Below, one piece after another: positions 15,900 through 23,628 of a stretch of 37,369 bases of DNA (within the stretch, counting starts at the first letter, position 1; each line of letters opens with the position of its first letter). The notes below the pieces were generated by a model. The model was not told where the DNA came from. It did not search any database and saw only the letters and a list, made by a program, of their open reading frames with translations. Source of the DNA: Treponema sp. (GTDB lineage: Bacteria; Spirochaetota; Spirochaetia; Treponematales; Treponemataceae); contig JAEDGP010000016.1 in NCBI GenBank assembly GCA_016297405.1, forward strand, positions 1-37,369. The letters run 5' to 3'. Both the position numbers and the translations under genes were made by a program.

Positions 15900-17294
15900 T
15901 TGAAAAGAAGATCCATTTCCTGGTCCATAGCACTGAAGTTTTCCGTTTTCCTGGCAGTTTTTGTTCTGCTGCTTTCCCTTTCCCTGATTTTCATAGTCAC
16001 AAAACAAGTAAGAAACAGGGAAGAACGTATTCTTTCGAATTCCATCAGCACATTGAAAAACATGATCGAAAACGGCCGCCAGGAGGATTTGCTGAAAAAC
16101 GAAATAACTAAAATCCCATATTTTATAAGCTGGACAATCGCCGAATATGATACCCTCGAAATAATATATTCAAACGATCCATTTATCCCGGTTATGGATG
16201 ATACAGGGGGAAAAGCTGTTCACTATACCCAGAAAGACTATTACACCGACGGCGACCTGAACATAATGTACGTCAGTTCCGTCTCATCAGATCAAAAATA
16301 CCTTTTTCAGGCCAGCATGAACATGGACCAGGATTCCATCGAAAAATTTCTGTCATATCTGCCAGTTTCCCTACTGATAATATTCCTGCCTCTGCTTATA
16401 CTTTCGTTTTTCGCCGCCTATTTGATTTCAAAAAACACAATGAAACCAATTTCCAAAATCACCAGCGCCGCCCGAGGCATTTCCAGCTCAAATCTGGAAA
16501 GTTCACTTCCAGTCACAAAAAAAGACAACGAGCTCAATCTGCTGGCAAAAACCTTTAATGATCTTTTTGACCGACTTAAGGCAGATTTCGAAAAAGAGCG
16601 GGCCTTTACAAGCAACGTTTCCCATGAACTCAAAACACCTGTGGCCGTAATCCAGGGCCATGCAAATCTTCTGCAGCGCTGGGGAAAAGACGATCCTTCC
16701 CAGCTTGAAAAATCCCTTGCAGCAATCTCGAAAGAAACAAAAACCATGAGCTCAATCATCACAAATCTTTTGCAGCTCACACATCTGGAAAACAAAGACG
16801 TAAAGCTTTCTCCATCCTCATTCACCATTTCAAGCCTCATTACCAGAATCACTGAAGATGTGGCTTCCTACAGCCCTGCAACTACAATTATCACTGACCT
16901 TACATCCAAAAATGACATCACAATCACTACCGATTTGGAATTGCTGCACCAGGTATGCACAGTCATCACCCAGAACAGCGTAAAATTCTGCACCGAGCAT
17001 CCATGTACCATAAAAATCCACGTTGAGTCAAATTCCCAAAATGCCACCATCACTTTTACAGACAACGGCCCCGGAATAACCCCTCAAGTTTTGCCACACA
17101 TATTCCACCGCTTCTATCGCGGGGACGAATCCCACAACAGAAAAGCAGGTGGTTCAGGGCTTGGTCTTTCAATCGCAAAAGAAATAATGAATGTGCTTGG
17201 CGGTTCTATCTCTGCAAAATCCACAGATGACGGACAAACAGGCGCAATTTTCTCTCTCTCAATCCCTGTAAATCATGATATAATCAACTTATGA
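15900..17294 (+). CDS. Membrane sensor histidine kinase
   Basis: This 464-aa kinase has two membrane segments (about 13-34 and 153-175) around a periplasmic sensor region, a HAMP linker (about 176-230), a HisKA domain with H242 in NVSHELKTP, and an ATPase domain with N359 in the N box, DNGPGI (388-393) and GSGLGL (418-423). It should phosphorylate the regulator encoded 37 nt upstream. The start is a TTG at 15900 with GGAG about 6 nt before it. Its stop overlaps the ATG of the flavin reductase gene (ATGA), a translational-coupling arrangement. The stimulus is unknown. Confidence 0.92.
   Translation: MKRRSISWSIALKFSVFLAVFVLLLSLSLIFIVTKQVRNREERILSNSISTLKNMIENGRQEDLLKNEITKIPYFISWTIAEYDTLEIIYSNDPFIPVMDDTGGKAVHYTQKDYYTDGDLNIMYVSSVSSDQKYLFQASMNMDQDSIEKFLSYLPVSLLIIFLPLLILSFFAAYLISKNTMKPISKITSAARGISSSNLESSLPVTKKDNELNLLAKTFNDLFDRLKADFEKERAFTSNVSHELKTPVAVIQGHANLLQRWGKDDPSQLEKSLAAISKETKTMSSIITNLLQLTHLENKDVKLSPSSFTISSLITRITEDVASYSPATTIITDLTSKNDITITTDLELLHQVCTVITQNSVKFCTEHPCTIKIHVESNSQNATITFTDNGPGITPQVLPHIFHRFYRGDESHNRKAGGSGLGLSIAKEIMNVLGGSISAKSTDDGQTGAIFSLSIPVNHDIINL
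17276..17284 (+). promoter_or_regulatory. Extended -10 promoter for the flavin reductase gene
   Basis: TGATATAAT (17276-17284) is a TGn-extended -10 inside the end of the kinase gene. TATAAT ends exactly 6 nt before ATG 17291, so a transcript would start about at the ATG (leaderless). No good -35 is seen, which an extended -10 can tolerate. Confidence 0.5.
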
Positions 17295-17794
17295 AAGAAA
17301 TAACCGTAGATCAATTCAAAGAAAACCCATTCACCCTTATTGGCGATGAATGGATGCTGGTTACAGCACATGACAAAGATCAGAACAAAGTGAACATGAT
17401 GACCGCTTCCTGGGGTTCCCTTGGAATTTTCTGGAACAAACCCACAGTCACCGTTTACATTCGACAAAGCCGCTACACAAAAAAGCTTTTAGATCAGCAG
17501 GAACGTTTTAGCGTAAGCATCATGCCGCCTAATCTTAAAAGCGTGCACAAAGTTTGTAGCACCACAAGCGGTCGCGATACCGACAAAGTCAGCGCAACCG
17601 ACCTGAAAGTGGAATACGAAAACGGTGTGCCTTACTTTCCTCAGGCAAAAACCTCGCTCATCTGCAAAAAAATCTACACCACAAAAATGGAGCGCCAAGG
17701 CTTTATGGAAGAAGAGCCGTTTAACAAAAACTACACAAATGGCGACCTGCATTCCATCTACATCGCAGAAATCGAAAAAATTCTTGTTGAATAG
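17291..17794 (+). CDS. Flavin reductase family protein (FMN-binding split barrel)
   Basis: This 167-aa cytoplasmic protein resembles the flavin reductase-like family (PF01613), with NMMTASWGSLGIFWNKP (35-51) and the run FSVSIMPPN that holds the FMN phosphate region. Members reduce flavin with NAD(P)H or act as flavin-dependent oxidoreductases or FMN-binding proteins. It overlaps the kinase stop by 4 nt and also has its own candidate promoter, so it could be expressed with or without the two-component genes. There is no Shine-Dalgarno other than the kinase coding end. Confidence 0.82.
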   Translation: MKEITVDQFKENPFTLIGDEWMLVTAHDKDQNKVNMMTASWGSLGIFWNKPTVTVYIRQSRYTKKLLDQQERFSVSIMPPNLKSVHKVCSTTSGRDTDKVSATDLKVEYENGVPYFPQAKTSLICKKIYTTKMERQGFMEEEPFNKNYTNGDLHSIYIAEIEKILVE

Positions 17795-17808
17795 ATTTAA
17801 ATTTTGAA

Positions 17809-17894
17809 GGGCGGAGAACCGCCCTACGCCTGCACTACGTTGCAGGCTACCCCACCCAGCGGGCCGGAAAACCTGTTTGCTTTTTTTGGCCCGC
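17809..17894. repeat. Cluster of three GC-rich hairpins after the flavin reductase gene
   Basis: GGGCGG-AGAA-CCGCCC (17809-17824), GCCTGCA...TGCAGGC (17828-17847) and GCGGGCC...GGCCCGC (17859-17894) stand head to tail, much more GC-rich than their surroundings. The third has a T tract in its loop. They look like a REP-type intergenic repeat; a second copy was not found in this window. Confidence 0.75.
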
Positions 17895-17940
17895 AACGCC
17901 CGTCTTTTCAGAAAAAAAAACGCAATAGCTAAAAAAAAAT

Positions 17941-18047
17941 CGGGGCTGTCCCAAAAGTAATTAGTGTAGCGCTCAATGACTGCTACACTAAATGTGGTGG
18001 TTTCGATAAACTCAACCACCGTAATGCATACTTTTGGGACAGCCCCG
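17941..18047. repeat. Dispersed palindromic element, copy C
   Basis: The outer arms are a perfect 19-bp inverted repeat (17941-17959 and 18029-18047; CGGGGCTGTCCCAAAAGTA and complement). The centre has AGTGTAGC/GCTACACT and GGTGGTT/AACCACC hairpins. It lies between the convergent flavin reductase and transketolase genes. It is the best-preserved copy in the window. Confidence 0.88.
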
Positions 18048-18067
18048 TTCTCATTATTCAGCAAAAA

Positions 18068-20038
18068 CTATTTCTTAAGCTCTTCTGCCAATTTAGCAGC
18101 AGTAAATCCAAGGTGTTCAGCTACCTTTGCTGCTGGACCAGATTCACCAAAGCGGTCGATGCAGAACAAATCTGCGCGGCTAGTTGCATAAGCCTTCCAG
18201 TTAGCACTGATACCAGCTTCTGCACAAACTACACGCTTAGCGCCACCAATAAGGGCAGCCTGATCAGCTTCGCTCATTTCATCAAACTTGTTGAAATCAA
18301 TGACAGAAACTACGCGAACATTTTTGTCGCTAACCATCTGTGCAGCCTGAATAGCCATAGAAACTTCAGAACCTGTTGCAAGAACTGTAATGTCTGGAGA
18401 ATCTGTGCCCTTCTTTGCAATGTAAGCACCTTTGGCAATATTTTTCTTCCAGTCAGCATCTTCTTTTTCGTAACCAACCAGATCCTGGCGGGTAAGAACG
18501 ATACAAACAGGATGATCTTTTGAAGCCATAGCCATTTTCCAAGCTTCCATTGTTTCCTGAGCATCGCCAGGACGAAGAACCTGAACACCAGGAATTGCTC
18601 TCAAAGAAGCAAGTGTTTCTACAGGCTGGTGAGTTGGACCATCTTCACCAACGTAAATTGAATCATGAGTAAAGATATAGATCAAAGGAAGCTTCATCAA
18701 TGAAGCAACGCGAAGCTGTGGTCTAAGGTAATCTGCAAATACAAGGAAGGTTGCACAGAATGGGCGAAGACCTCCATGAAGTCTCATACCTGAACAAACT
18801 GCGCTCATGGCAAATTCACGAATACCATATTCGATTGTGCGGCCAATTCTGTTTGAAGGAGAATAGATTCCATCACAATCCTTAAGATCTGTTTTGTTTG
18901 GACCAGCCAAGTCAGCTGAACCACCAAGAAGGTTTCCATACTTCTGGCACATCATGTTCAAAACTTTTCCGCCAGCTACACGAGTAGCCATCTTATCTGT
19001 AGCACCAAATTCTACATCTGCAACATCTGCTGTTGCTTCATCATTCCAGTATGCATCCCACTTCTTTCTAAGATCAGGATTTTCTTTTGACCATGCTTCG
19101 AATTCAGCATTCCAAGCGTCCTGTGAGGCCTGGAATGAAGCTTTCTTTGAAGCAAAGTATTCGTATGCTTCTGGCACAACATAGAAAGTCTGGTCGCTTG
19201 GAATACCAAGGAATTCCTTTGCTTTCTTGCAGCCTTCTTCTCCAAGGGCTGCACCGTGTGTATCGGCAGACCCCTGTTTTGGAGCAGAGTAACCGATGAT
19301 TGACTTAAGCATAATAAGAGTTGGCTGAGTTGTATTCTTCTTTGCCTTTTCTACAAGCTTAATAATCTGTTCAGGCTTGTACATATCTCCCTTAAGAACC
19401 TGCCATCCGTAAGCTTCATAGCGCTTTCCGATGTCTTCGTCAAAAGTGATATCTGTTGAACCGTCAATGGAAATCTTATTCTGATCATAGAAAACGATGA
19501 GCTTTCCAAGCTTAAGTGTACCAGCCAAAGAACATGCTTCAGAAGAAACACCTTCTTCAAGACAACCTTCGCCAACAAGTGAATATGTATAGTGATCAAC
19601 AATCTTATGTTCTTTTGTATTGAAACGTGCAGCAAGCATTGTTTCAGCCATAGCCATACCAACAGCCATAGAAACACCCTGTCCAAGAGGGCCTGCAGTA
19701 CATTCAACACCGTCAGTCATACCGTATTCAGGATGTCCTGGACATTTTGAACCAACCTGGCGGAAAGACTTGATGTCATCCATAGAAACTTTGTATCCAC
19801 TCAAATGAAGGATTGAATACAACAACATTGAACCATGACCAGCAGACAGAACAAATCGATCTCTGTCAGCCCATTTAGAATCAGCAGGATTGTGCTTAAG
19901 GATTTCTCCGTAGAGGACTGCAGCTACTTCTGCTGCACCAAGTGGAGTTCCCGGATGTCCAGAATTAGCCTTCTGAATGGCATCCATTGACAAGCTTCTG
20001 ATTGAAGTTGCCACAGCTTTAATCGCTTTCTCGTTCAT
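18068..20038 (-). CDS. tkt: Transketolase
   Basis: This 656-aa thiamine-diphosphate enzyme moves two-carbon units between sugar phosphates in the pentose-phosphate pathway. Conserved blocks are clear: SGHPGTPLGAAEV (26-38), the diphosphate/metal block starting GEGCLEEG (156-163) and ending in N187, YGIREFAM with the catalytic glutamate, and THDSIYVGEDGPTHQP. In the metal motif usually read GDG, the second residue is glutamate (E157, codon GAA) in place of the Mg-binding aspartate. Two ATGs lie in tandem; the inner one (20038) has the better spacing (6 nt) from AGGAG. It follows the ptsN terminator and is probably transcribed alone. Confidence 0.95.
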   Translation of the reverse strand: MNEKAIKAVATSIRSLSMDAIQKANSGHPGTPLGAAEVAAVLYGEILKHNPADSKWADRDRFVLSAGHGSMLLYSILHLSGYKVSMDDIKSFRQVGSKCPGHPEYGMTDGVECTAGPLGQGVSMAVGMAMAETMLAARFNTKEHKIVDHYTYSLVGEGCLEEGVSSEACSLAGTLKLGKLIVFYDQNKISIDGSTDITFDEDIGKRYEAYGWQVLKGDMYKPEQIIKLVEKAKKNTTQPTLIMLKSIIGYSAPKQGSADTHGAALGEEGCKKAKEFLGIPSDQTFYVVPEAYEYFASKKASFQASQDAWNAEFEAWSKENPDLRKKWDAYWNDEATADVADVEFGATDKMATRVAGGKVLNMMCQKYGNLLGGSADLAGPNKTDLKDCDGIYSPSNRIGRTIEYGIREFAMSAVCSGMRLHGGLRPFCATFLVFADYLRPQLRVASLMKLPLIYIFTHDSIYVGEDGPTHQPVETLASLRAIPGVQVLRPGDAQETMEAWKMAMASKDHPVCIVLTRQDLVGYEKEDADWKKNIAKGAYIAKKGTDSPDITVLATGSEVSMAIQAAQMVSDKNVRVVSVIDFNKFDEMSEADQAALIGGAKRVVCAEAGISANWKAYATSRADLFCIDRFGESGPAAKVAEHLGFTAAKLAEELKK

Positions 20039-20073
20039 CATTTTCTCCTATTATTGGACAAACTATATAAACA

Positions 20074-20104
20074 AAAAAGGTCTCCTTAATAAGGCGACCT
20101 TTTT
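20074..20104 (-). terminator. Bidirectional-looking terminator after the ptsN-like gene
   Basis: AAAAAGGTC (20074-20082) pairs with GACCTTTTT (20096-20104), with an inner CCTT/AAGG stem. On the minus strand it ends in a T tract, as expected just after the gene ending at 20115. A TATATA box for transketolase follows directly, so terminator and next promoter adjoin. Confidence 0.88.
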
Positions 20105-20114
20105 GTTTTCAAAA

Positions 20115-20570
20115 CTATAACCCTCGTATTGCAGCCAAAAGTTCAGCTTCACCAGCTTTATTTTCCAAAAGCTTTTTAAATTCTTTTTTCTGGAACAATG
20201 AAACAAGAGTTGAAAGAACTTGAAGATGTGTTTCTGGATTTGCTGTCAAAAGAATAAACATAACGCTTACCTTACAGTCATCTGGAGCTTTCATATCCAT
20301 AGGTTCTTTCAGATACACTACGCAAATCCTTTGTTCATCTTCATTTGTAAGAATAGGCATACGAGAATGTGGAAGTGCAATGCCGTTTCCTACAGCCGTA
20401 CTCATTACCTTTTCTCGTGCGCACAATGCATTGTAAATAGTATTTGCGGTAATATCTGAAGGAAGCTGCATGGAATCACAAATCTGTCTGTAAACCATTT
20501 CAGGAGTATCTCCCGAAATGTCCATAAAAACACCACCCTTATGAATAAGAGATGCTATATCAACTGCCAT
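20115..20570 (-). CDS. PtsN-like EIIA domain protein
   Basis: This 151-aa cytoplasmic protein is a PTS EIIA-2 (mannitol/fructose/nitrogen type) domain. The phosphorylated histidine is H68 in VGNGIALPHSR, and the C-terminal VMFILLTANPETHLQVLSTL block is typical. With no sugar-specific EIIB or EIIC beside it, a regulatory role like PtsN is more likely than sugar uptake. It follows the 487-aa gene by 21 nt with a strong GGAGG, so the two are an operon. A terminator follows. Confidence 0.9.
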   Translation of the reverse strand: MAVDIASLIHKGGVFMDISGDTPEMVYRQICDSMQLPSDITANTIYNALCAREKVMSTAVGNGIALPHSRMPILTNEDEQRICVVYLKEPMDMKAPDDCKVSVMFILLTANPETHLQVLSTLVSLFQKKEFKKLLENKAGEAELLAAIRGL

Positions 20571-20591
20571 AAACTCCTCCAGAGTGAAAGC

Positions 20592-22055
20592 TTATATCAC
20601 ACTAAAACCATTTCTGGCTTCCGATTCAAGAACCCTCTTCAAATCACCGCAGATGCCTTCAAAATTAAGGGACATTCCCTCTATGGAAAGGTCAACCTCG
20701 TTAATCTCGTTCAAGATTGCAGCCGGTTCATTTTCCATGGAATCAATCAGCCGCATCACATGACCAAAGATTTGCGAAAGAATCACCAGCTGCTGCTGCG
20801 GATATCTGGTCAAATCTGTTCCGGCCATATCTATGGCACAAACCAGATCGTTCACCGTCACAAAAAGCTCCAGCGCTTTATGCCTGATCGGTCCCAGATT
20901 AAAATCTGCAAAGCGATTATATCTACGACTGAGTATATCATGTCTAGATTTGATATTCAACAACATGAGTTTTTGTTGAGCGGCCGGAAATCTGTAAAAA
21001 TTCGGATAAAGGTCATGGAAAATCTTTTCAAAATCCTTTTCGCCTTTATATATCTGGTCCCGAATGCATGAGTCAAGCATGAACTGCGGCAAAGGTTCTG
21101 CCAGAATCTCTGTTCCAAACGAAGGAATGCAATCTGCAGCTTCCTGCAGATTGCGTGAATTCCATCTTCCAACAGCCGGAACATCCTGGCCTTTATGCCA
21201 AAGCCTTGTTTCCACCCCAAACAGCTCAAAATCAATTTTCTTTGTTCGGGAAAACAACTTTTCAATGGAGCCGCAATTCCTTATGCAAAGTTCAGCGTGC
21301 CGATCAGCAAAAACTATTGCCAGCTGCTCTTCGATTGAGCGCGTAGGACCAATTGCATCAAAACTTTGTTCCAAAATCGTTTCCAAAAGCTTATACCAGT
21401 TTTCCCGCCCAACGTCGGAAAGCGTCATTTGAAAAGGCGACTGATTTCTTCGAAGGATGCTGACTTCCACAATATTTTCGTCCCAATTCACTACACGACA
21501 CAAAAGCCTGTCTCCAAGGGTAAAACCATCCTGAAACAATGGTTCCATATTTATTCCCGTTAGATTTACTTTTGGAGGCAAACTAAAATCCAGGGCAGCC
21601 AGATCCAATCCTGCATTAGCAGGATCCGCTGCAATATATTGGGTAGAAAATTCCTCACCGTAAAGAGTGTAATGTTCCAATGCAAAGGACGAATCATACT
21701 CGCCAACGCAAGTACTCAAAAGTTTTCCCTTATACCTGAATTGAATGGCGCAGGAAAGAATATCCGGATCAACAAAAGGCATGCAGCGGTGACCAATAAT
21801 AAACATGCCTTGTTCAATTTCTTTACGGCTTGGCTTAAAACTAAAATATTTACCTGTAAATGCGCTGGCACGGGTAATGTACATTCCATTGGCTAAAGCA
21901 AAGACACTTTCGTCCGAGTCAAGGAATTCAACGCATTCTTCCTTTGTATTCTTAACACCGATTCTGTTAAGCATGACGCGGAATTCATCAATTGAGAAAG
22001 CATCTAAATATGTGCGCAAAAACTGTCGTACAACAAAGTCAGCTGGAATTTTCAT
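20592..22055 (-). CDS. Conserved-looking protein of unknown function, 487 aa
   Basis: I do not recognise this protein. It has no signal peptide or membrane segment. The N-terminal part (IPADFVVRQFLRTYLDAF) looks helical; residues about 60-210 are beta-rich (GKYFSFKPSRKEIEQG, then FTLGDRLLCRVVNWDENIVEV), possibly an OB- or SH3-like fold; the C-terminal third is helical (KALELFVTVNDLVCAID). It is cotranscribed with the EIIA gene, so it may act in the same regulatory circuit. No Shine-Dalgarno precedes ATG 22055; TATTTT ends 6 nt upstream, so the mRNA may be leaderless. It shares a 75-bp divergent promoter region with the transglutaminase-like gene. Confidence 0.75.
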   Translation of the reverse strand: MKIPADFVVRQFLRTYLDAFSIDEFRVMLNRIGVKNTKEECVEFLDSDESVFALANGMYITRASAFTGKYFSFKPSRKEIEQGMFIIGHRCMPFVDPDILSCAIQFRYKGKLLSTCVGEYDSSFALEHYTLYGEEFSTQYIAADPANAGLDLAALDFSLPPKVNLTGINMEPLFQDGFTLGDRLLCRVVNWDENIVEVSILRRNQSPFQMTLSDVGRENWYKLLETILEQSFDAIGPTRSIEEQLAIVFADRHAELCIRNCGSIEKLFSRTKKIDFELFGVETRLWHKGQDVPAVGRWNSRNLQEAADCIPSFGTEILAEPLPQFMLDSCIRDQIYKGEKDFEKIFHDLYPNFYRFPAAQQKLMLLNIKSRHDILSRRYNRFADFNLGPIRHKALELFVTVNDLVCAIDMAGTDLTRYPQQQLVILSQIFGHVMRLIDSMENEPAAILNEINEVDLSIEGMSLNFEGICGDLKRVLESEARNGFSVI

Positions 22056-22061
22056 AGTTTA

Positions 22062-22124
22062 AAAATAATATGAGAGCTAAAAAAAAGCAAACTAAATGAT
22101 TTTTTACTCTTATCATATTATAAT
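22062..22124. promoter_or_regulatory. Divergent promoter region, -10 boxes 6 nt from both ATGs
   Basis: On the plus strand TATAAT (22119-22124) is followed by 6 nt and ATG 22131. On the minus strand TATTTT (22062-22067), a weaker box, is followed by 6 nt and ATG 22055. Neither gene has a Shine-Dalgarno. The -35 boxes are poor. Confidence 0.5.
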
Positions 22125-22130
22125 TCCATT

Positions 22131-23627
22131 ATGAAGAAATTTCTTTCGCTTTTAGCGGCAGCAATCTTTGCGCTGCCGTTTTTTGCTCAGTCCTCAACAG
22201 ACAACACATTCCCATCCATCAATCTGATTCCAGATTCCCGCATAACAGACCAGATTGCATTTGGTCCAGAAACAATGGACGCAGACACTTTCATCAGAAC
22301 AAGCTTTATTGCCAGTGGTGCAACAGACTCTTCAATCGATGAATCTATGGCAAAACTTGAAAACCATTGGGATTTTTTCCAGAAAATTCAAAATCAGAAA
22401 TCCATCGGCAAAGACGACATGCAGGAAACAATCCGACAGGTTCTTTTTTTTATCCATAACGATATTTTCCTTTCATATAACGCATTACAGACAAAAACCG
22501 ATTTGCTTTTGCAGAAAGGAATCTTCAACTGCGTAAGCGCAACTGCAATATTCATGTACTTTATGAAAAGACTTGGCATTCCAGTCATCCCTGTAGAATG
22601 TCCAAATCATGCTTTTGCCACGGTTCAGATTGACGGCATTGAATTCGACGTTGAAACCACAAACCCCTACGGATTTGCTCCAGGTACAAAAATTGAGCTT
22701 CAATCCAATAAACCTGGCCAGAAAGTATGGGTAAAAGTTCCTGCCAGCAATTACAAAAATCGAAAAAACGTAAATGACAAGCGTCTTCTTTCCATGATTT
22801 ACATAAACCGAATCCATGTGCTTCAAACCAGGCATCAGGATATAGAAACAATTCCCCTTGCCATCAATCAGGCCAGGCTTCAAGGGGCTTTGAATTCAGA
22901 TGGATCGCTTTTGGAAAACTCGCCATTAGCTGGCGAAAAGACCAGCGCCATTGCAGAAATCAGACGCTGCATTGCCAATGTGGTTGTAGATTACAGCGGC
23001 AAAAACCTTAATCCTGCTGTGCTGGATTTTGCACTTTTGATCCAGAATAAATTCGGTTTTGATCCAGTAATTCAAAACAACTGTGATTACGTAATTACAA
23101 GCTATGCATCAGAACTTTGCAAAAAAAAACAATATGAAAAATCGCTGGAATTTATTGAAAAATATAAAGATGCGGCCACCCGTCAAAATTATCTGGAAAC
23201 AAAACAGATAACGATTGCAAACAAACTTGTATGGGAACTTGATAAAAAAACTTTTGAAGAAAATATCAATTCAATAGAAGGAAACAAACAAAATATTAGC
23301 AGTAAGGATTACAGATCATTAATTTCCTACGCATATACAAACGAGGCTTCCAGACTTTATAATGAAAAAACTGATGGCGCAGCATTACGTGCAATAAGAT
23401 TTTCCGATCAGGCCTGCATAAAATTTCCATCTGATTCAAAAATCAGGGAACAGAATAGAGTTTTGCGCCATAATTACGAAGCGCAAATCCACAACAAAAT
23501 CGCTGTCCTTGTAAACAGCCGCAAAACCAGCGATGCAAAAGCGCTTTGCGAATCGGAAATAAAAAATCTTGGAACCACAAAAATACTTGCAAAGGATTTA
23601 CAGCGTCTTTCACAAATGAGGAATTAA
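22131..23627 (+). CDS. Secreted transglutaminase-like cysteine protein
   Basis: This 498-aa protein has a signal peptide (MKKFLSLLAAAIFALPFFA, cleavage near residue 19). Residues 110-185 carry a transglutaminase-like catalytic core: C134 in GIFNCVSAT, H160 in CPNHAFATV, and D173 (or E175) in IEFDVETTN. Bacterial proteins of this fold are mostly peptidases or amidases, not cross-linkers. Residues 290-498 are helical and may be TPR-like. The GH30 gene starts 1 nt after its stop, so the pair is cotranslated and probably works on the same extracellular material. The exact activity is unknown. It is probably expressed from a leaderless promoter. Confidence 0.78.
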   Translation: MKKFLSLLAAAIFALPFFAQSSTDNTFPSINLIPDSRITDQIAFGPETMDADTFIRTSFIASGATDSSIDESMAKLENHWDFFQKIQNQKSIGKDDMQETIRQVLFFIHNDIFLSYNALQTKTDLLLQKGIFNCVSATAIFMYFMKRLGIPVIPVECPNHAFATVQIDGIEFDVETTNPYGFAPGTKIELQSNKPGQKVWVKVPASNYKNRKNVNDKRLLSMIYINRIHVLQTRHQDIETIPLAINQARLQGALNSDGSLLENSPLAGEKTSAIAEIRRCIANVVVDYSGKNLNPAVLDFALLIQNKFGFDPVIQNNCDYVITSYASELCKKKQYEKSLEFIEKYKDAATRQNYLETKQITIANKLVWELDKKTFEENINSIEGNKQNISSKDYRSLISYAYTNEASRLYNEKTDGAALRAIRFSDQACIKFPSDSKIREQNRVLRHNYEAQIHNKIAVLVNSRKTSDAKALCESEIKNLGTTKILAKDLQRLSQMRN

Positions 23628-23628
23628 A

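Noticed and set aside
17809..18047. Structured RNA gene or riboswitch
   Set aside because: Although hairpin-rich, the region is between two convergent gene ends, so there is no downstream gene to control; repeat copies explain the structure better.
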